Origin: Muraenolepis orangiensis
Lineage: Eukaryota; Chordata; Actinopteri; Gadiformes; Muraenolepididae
Assembly: GCA_027704905.1 (NCBI GenBank)
Contig: CM051013.1
Span: 5,320,215 to 5,384,214 of the forward strand
DNA: 64,000 bases
Reading direction: 5' to 3'
A program made the position numbers and the translations under genes. Each line of letters starts with the position of its first letter. Within the stretch, counting starts at the first letter, position 1. The notes beneath the pieces were generated by a model that saw only the letters and a list, made by a program, of their open reading frames with translations, had not been told where the DNA came from and did no database searches. Positions 59,444 through 64,000 of this stretch are shown here, piece by piece.

Positions 59444-61540
59444 CTTACTAGTCGCCCTGCTATTAATACTGTTATGATTTTTTTCTCAAGAGTACTTCAA
59501 GAGTGCTCGGTAAGTCTCAGTGCGACAAAAGAGATGTGTCACTTTCTCAATGTGTCAAGCATGAATGAAGACACTGCACAGGCGACAGAGGATTCCAGCA
59601 CTGTGGTGTGCTGCTGTGCATCTTTGATATCTTGGGTTGTAGTTCCCTCCTCCCCTCTGATTTGCCTAACTGAGGAGAGGTGTTCTGGCTCTGTCTCCCG
59701 GGTTAATAGGTGAAGTGAAGACTTCTTACAAAAATACAGCTGCTTCAATTGGGTCAATGATTTGCTCTGGCAGATCAGCGTTCTGCGATGTGCAATGTTA
59801 TCCGAGAAAATATAGACACATGCGTGCCACTGTGTTAAGCGCATCGCTTGTCAAAATGTCAAAGTAGTTGGTATAAATATGTTAATTCTATAGTTGGAAT
59901 GATGTGTGATGACAAAGGTGTTAGAAATGGACAGGATCCAATTCTAAGCAACACAGAATTAAAAACGGACGATAAACCTTTCCTGTTCTCTTTTTCTCGT
60001 TATCTGAAATCATGAAGGCCCTATACATCCTTTGCTGGACTGTTCTGCACTGTACTGCACTGTATTCATGATGCTGCTGCGCAACTGGTACTTTTAAATG
60101 CTTTTAAATGCTCTTTGCACAATTCTACACATACATATACATATGCATACATATCATCCTTCAGTCACATTTTTATTGTGTATAGTATTTTTTTATAGTA
60201 ATGTGTTCTAGAAATGTATACTGCGGGAGGGAATGGGGAGTAAGCAAGTATTGCTGCCTACTGTCTATTGCTGCCTGTTTAAACAGGCAACAATAGACAG
60301 GCCGGGATATCCCTGTGAAGGGAAGCTCATTCATCTAAAACCACACGTTTCCGTCAATGTTGTATCCTATGATGAATCAGATGATGGGTTACCTGACCTC
60401 CTGAATCATTGAAGGGATGAGAGCAGAACTCTACCTCTTGTGTGCCAACTTCGCTTCCGGAAGGTTGAACTTCAGACATCAGTGACTCACTTCAGAATAG
60501 AATTTGATCTATTTATATTGAAACATCCTTTTCCCTTTATTCAAGGTGTCTGTTTTTTTGGCTTCAAATGTCAGAGATTCCATAGTTGGTCGCGGATTTA
60601 CTAAACTATTTCTTAATAATTGTATAGTTCGTTTTTTAACATAGTTGTTTTAAGAACTAAATGGGAACCACCGGTGAAGTCAAACATTTGTCCCGATGGC
60701 ATGGCCGGCGAGGCTTCAGCTGTGTCACTGATTTGCCAGCATCTCCTCTCGCAAGGCCAGAGATATCGTTAAGAAAATAAACCCAGAGAAACATGTATGC
60801 GTTATGTTTGTACAAAAAGGCATTCATTAACATCCACTTCCTGTCCCTGAGATGTAGCAACATGAAGTCACTTATTGTCCAGCTAATTGTCAACCAACAT
60901 TATCTTTAAGGGATTTGCTTAAATATCAACAGTATTTTCTTCTTTTTTTCAATCGTGAAAGTCGGGAAGTCTCTTTGGGGGGAAACTGAATCCATCAATG
61001 AAACAAGAAGCATTTAGGCATTCAGAAATACGGCTGTGGTTATAGTGTACTCTGTCATGAATGCTCATTTAAATGTCTCCTTTTGCAAGTGCCAATAGAT
61101 TGCAGGTTAGTTGACGTGTGCAACATTCAAAGAAATTGTATTTTTCAATGAAGGCACGTTGGCACAAAGGTTATGGGTAAATGGTGATATACCGTTATGC
61201 GCTTGACTGTGCCACTAATAAAGAAGAAGACACTTGCTTGTGTCGCACTTCAAATGGCTCTTGTTACTCCAATATTAATAAGTATGCTTCAGTTGTTCGA
61301 AGCCTCAGCCCTGTAAATCACTTTGGATTAAAGTGAATGTAAAGAAAAAACTATTTTAATATAAAGATTGATTTTGCAATTCCAACAGCAACTGTACAGA
61401 ATATATACATATAAATATATTCAAATATGCATTTCAGTTTCCTCTGTTTTTTTAAGGCAATTTCACCCAAACTAGGCCTTGTTAATTGTCTGGGAGGGGC
61501 AAGCAGGACTAGGTACAGAGGCAGTCCAGGCAGAGTTTCA
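59444..61540. other. mfsd4a 5' side and intergenic DNA
   Basis: The stretch right of the mfsd4a ATG should contain its 5' UTR and promoter. A 101-codon minus-strand frame (59844-59539) has no known domain. A 40-bp near-palindrome lies at 60261-60300 (CTGTCTATTGCTGCCTGTTT and complement, one mismatch). Nothing else is recognised. Confidence 0.4.
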
Positions 61541-61549
61541 CTTCAGTAT

Positions 61550-62955
61550 TGTCACGCCTGGGTGAAGGTGGGACCCAAAAGCAGAGGGACAGAAGCCAGG
61601 GACAGACAGGTGCTTTAATGGTGCTTTAAGCAGAGGTTGAGCGTGTCTCCAGCTTCAAATTCCTGGGGGTCCACATCTCCGAGGACCTCTCCTGGTCCCT
61701 CAATACTGCCTCACTGGTAAAGAAGGCTCACCAGCGTGTCTTCTTCCTGAAGAGACTGAGGAAAGCCCACCTGTCACCTCAGATTCTGGTGAACTTTTAC
61801 CGGTGTCCTATTGAAAGCATCCTCACCAACTGCATCAGTGTGGTACGGCAACTGCACTGTTTCCGACCGGAAAGCACTGCAGAGGGTGGTGAAAACCGCC
61901 CAATGCATCGTTGGACTACTCCTCCCTGCAATAAACACTACCCACCACAAACGGTGTCTGAGGAAGGCACACAAAATAGTGGAAGACCCCTCTCACCCCA
62001 ACCATGGACTGTTTACCCTCCTCCCCTCCGGGAGGCGCTATAGAAACCTCTGCTCCAAGTCAAGCAGGCTTAGGAACAGCTTCTTCCCCTCAGCTGTCAT
62101 CTCCCTGAACTCTGCACCACGAAGACAGCCCCCCCTGCTGCCCAACCCCTGCTGCTGCACCTCTGCTGCCCCCCCCCCCCCCCCCCCCCCCCCCCTGCCC
62201 CCCCCCCTGCCCCACACCTCTGCTCAACACCTAAAATAATCACCACCAATGTCTCTGACTAACTGTAAACAAAAGAAAAAACAAACTGTAAAAACAAACT
62301 GTATCACAACTCCCCACCTCTCTGTACTTTACACATGTATTACTAAGATACCTGGTTACTGTACCTGACATATATATTGAAATATGTTGATAGAACTGCT
62401 CCTACTCCTGTATATACATTTACATTTATATATGCCATACATTTCTATATGCTCACTTGTATATACATTTAGATCTATATATTTGTATCCTGCTTTCAAT
62501 AATAGCATACCCCTGATCACTACCTGTTAAACTATCACCTACCTGTATATACATGTACCTATTATTATGCTGCTCATATCCCATTTAATACCTAGACTGT
62601 CTTTTAACCTGTAAATTATACTATATTACCATGCACTTTACTGCAACATTTGCACTCGCTGTACTGTACTTGTGCTGTGCAATGACAATACATTAGAATC
62701 TAATCTAATCTAATGATAGCAAAAGTACAGACAGGGCAAGGCAAAAACGAGGTTGTTTTCCAGGCGATGGTCGAAAAAACAGAACATAAGACGTGATACT
62801 TAACGTGAGGCTTCCCGAGAATCAGTGTGTGTGTGATAAACCAGCGGAGTGTGAGTGTGCGGGGCAGGCTTAAATAGCCATGAGAATGAACAAGGGGGCG
62901 TGGCTATCCGGGCGAGTGCTGGTTGGAAGAGATGAGGCAGAATTGCAAACTGTGA
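61550..62955. mobile_element. LTR-like dispersed repeat split by a LINE
   Basis: The left part TTGTCACGCCTGGGTGAAGG (61548-61638) and right part (62720-62955, ending AACTGTGACA) frame the LINE at 61640-62715. The right part holds GGGGGCGTGGCTATCCGGGC, related to the minisatellite at 26055 and, in reverse, to 19330-19865. Outer TGTCACG / TGTGACA ends are inverted. Confidence 0.55.
61640..62715 (+). mobile_element. L2-like LINE, 5'-truncated, ORF2 C terminus plus 3' UTR
   Basis: Plus-strand frames read VSSFKFLGVHISEDLSWSLN, KAHQRVFFLKRLRKAHLSPQ, then TNCISVWYGNCTVSDRKALQ and LFTLLPSGRRYRNLCSKSSR, with one frame change. This is the C-terminal end of a LINE reverse transcriptase. The 3' UTR ends TGTGCTGTGCAATGACAATA and (TCTAA)n. 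A poly-C run (62169-62206) marks the end of the coding part. Confidence 0.88.
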
Positions 62956-63244
62956 CAAGTATGTGTTCAACTGCTGGAGGGACTTTAAACTTCCTGACTC
63001 ATCTGGAATAGTCTGAGTATTTGGAGTATTTTGCTTATCAAATTGCTACTAGCTGTACTTAGACAGCTTCAAGTACTTAATCATTTGCCTATTGTTGTCT
63101 GCTAAGTGGTCAGGTGTTTGTGTCGTGGCCCATTGGAGGTAGTTTTCCCCAAGCTAGGCCAAGTGCCTTGTTAATTGTTGACACTCCTACCAGGAGTCAG
63201 ACCCAAGGCTGACTACTGGGGTTCCACAAGGCCAAATTTAAGTT

Positions 63245-64000
63245 CAATTAAATGCCTACTCCCCATTCCCTCCTGCAGTATGACATTCTAGAACAGTACT
63301 ATAAAAATATTATACACAATAAAATAAAAAATGAACATTAAAAAGAACAATAAAGTAATTGATGGGTGATATGTACATGTGTTATATTATGCAAAAAGCA
63401 TTTAAAGCATTTTAAAGTGCGACCCTCTGGATGGCTTTCTTGTCCCGTGCAGTGGTGTTTCCACACAGTGCTGCACGCGGAAGGCTGCTCTCTACGCTGC
63501 CACAGTAGAAGTTCACTAGCCACCGTTGGCCTATTCCGCTTTTCCTGAGGCACCGCAGGGCATAGAGGCGCTGGTGTGCCTTTTTCAGCATGACCTCCGT
63601 GTTGCAGGTCCACGCCAGGTCGTCGGAAATCTGTAGCCCTAGGAAATGGAAACAGCTGACGACTTCCACCGGTGTCCCGTCCAGGCTGATGGTGGAGTGG
63701 GTGCCCCGGTGGCTCCTGAAGTCCACGATGAGCTCCTTAGTCTTGCTGACATTCAGTGCGAGGCTGTTGTCCTTGCACCATCGCGTCAGCCGGACCACCT
63801 CATCTCTGTACTCGTCGCTCGTATCAAGCCGATGACTGTGGTGTCGTCTGCAAACTTCATAATCCGATTATTGCTGTGCGTGGCAGTACAGTCATGTGTG
63901 TACAGCGAGTACAGCTGGGGACTGAGGCAGCAGCCTTGGGGTGCTCCGGTGTTGAGGACCAGAGTGGATGAGATGTTGCTCCCAATCTTCACCACTTGAG
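63245..64000 (-). mobile_element. LINE reverse transcriptase fragment running off the right edge
   Basis: Minus-strand frames read TGAPQGCCLSPQLYSLYTHD and IMKFADDTTVIGLI, followed after a break by CKDNSLALNVSKTKELIVDF and CFHFLGLQISDDLAWTCNTE. FADDT is the reverse-transcriptase catalytic box. The 3' end (63245-63420) matches the fragments upstream of F-box copies 1 and 3. Confidence 0.88.

Noticed and set aside
60657..60893. 78-codon minus-strand frame
   Set aside because: Short, no domain, no splice or promoter context; expected by chance in 2 kb of noncoding DNA.

Overview
The window is vertebrate nuclear DNA, almost certainly from a ray-finned (teleost) fish. Genes are split by GT-AG introns, the proteins match vertebrate families over their full length, and intergenic DNA is packed with fish-type repeats: L2-like LINE tails ending in (TCTAA)n, hAT and Tc1 transposons, a tRNA-derived SINE, and very many (TG)n, (GA)n and (TA)n tracts. 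The tract density recalls gadiform fishes, but the species cannot be fixed from the sequence. I found no rRNA, CRISPR or prokaryotic gene.

Layout. (1) 617-661, minus strand: first coding exon of a camta1 homologue, facing away from dnajc11 across about 1.6 kb. (2) 2228-11947, plus strand: complete dnajc11 in 16 coding exons, 559 codons. (3) 13.5-40.8 kb: a tandem array of FBXO2/FBXO6/FBXO44-type F-box genes with three intact five-exon copies (14962-16527, 26736-28596, 35381-37105), one internally deleted copy (38711-39223) and one exon-5 remnant (24085-24147). Mobile elements interrupt the units: hAT transposase pieces, a 1.45-kb element with inverted ends (17593-19040), a MITE, LINE 3' ends and a 0.44-kb inverted repeat around copy 3. 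A lone PLAAT/LRAT-type exon lies at 20861-21118. (4) 40832-45363, minus strand: cdc42 with two alternative last exons (CMLL-type and CCLF-type C termini) and a candidate promoter near 46.7 kb. (5) 46.8-54.5 kb: repeats, including a 26-bp minisatellite, LINE pieces, a Tc1-like element and a SINE. (6) 54518-59443, minus strand: complete mfsd4a-like transporter in 10 coding exons, 521 codons. (7) 59.5-64 kb: retroelements, including an L2-like LINE inside an older repeat and a second LINE running off the right edge.

The human counterparts of most of these genes lie on 1p36 (CAMTA1, DNAJC11, the FBXO2/44/6 cluster, CDC42), with MFSD4A on 1q32, so this is a rearranged piece of that old linkage group. 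The genes do not form one pathway. DNAJC11 works at mitochondrial membranes, CDC42 in polarity and actin control, MFSD4A is a membrane transporter, and the F-box proteins are probable SCF substrate receptors of the glycoprotein-binding family.

The most notable biology is in the F-box array. Copies differ at the Tyr-Trp pair that corresponds to the sugar-contacting residues of FBXO2, at the length of a (TG)n tract that abuts an exon, and at their 5' leaders. Intron boundaries were placed by eye from GT-AG sites and frame continuity, not from transcripts.
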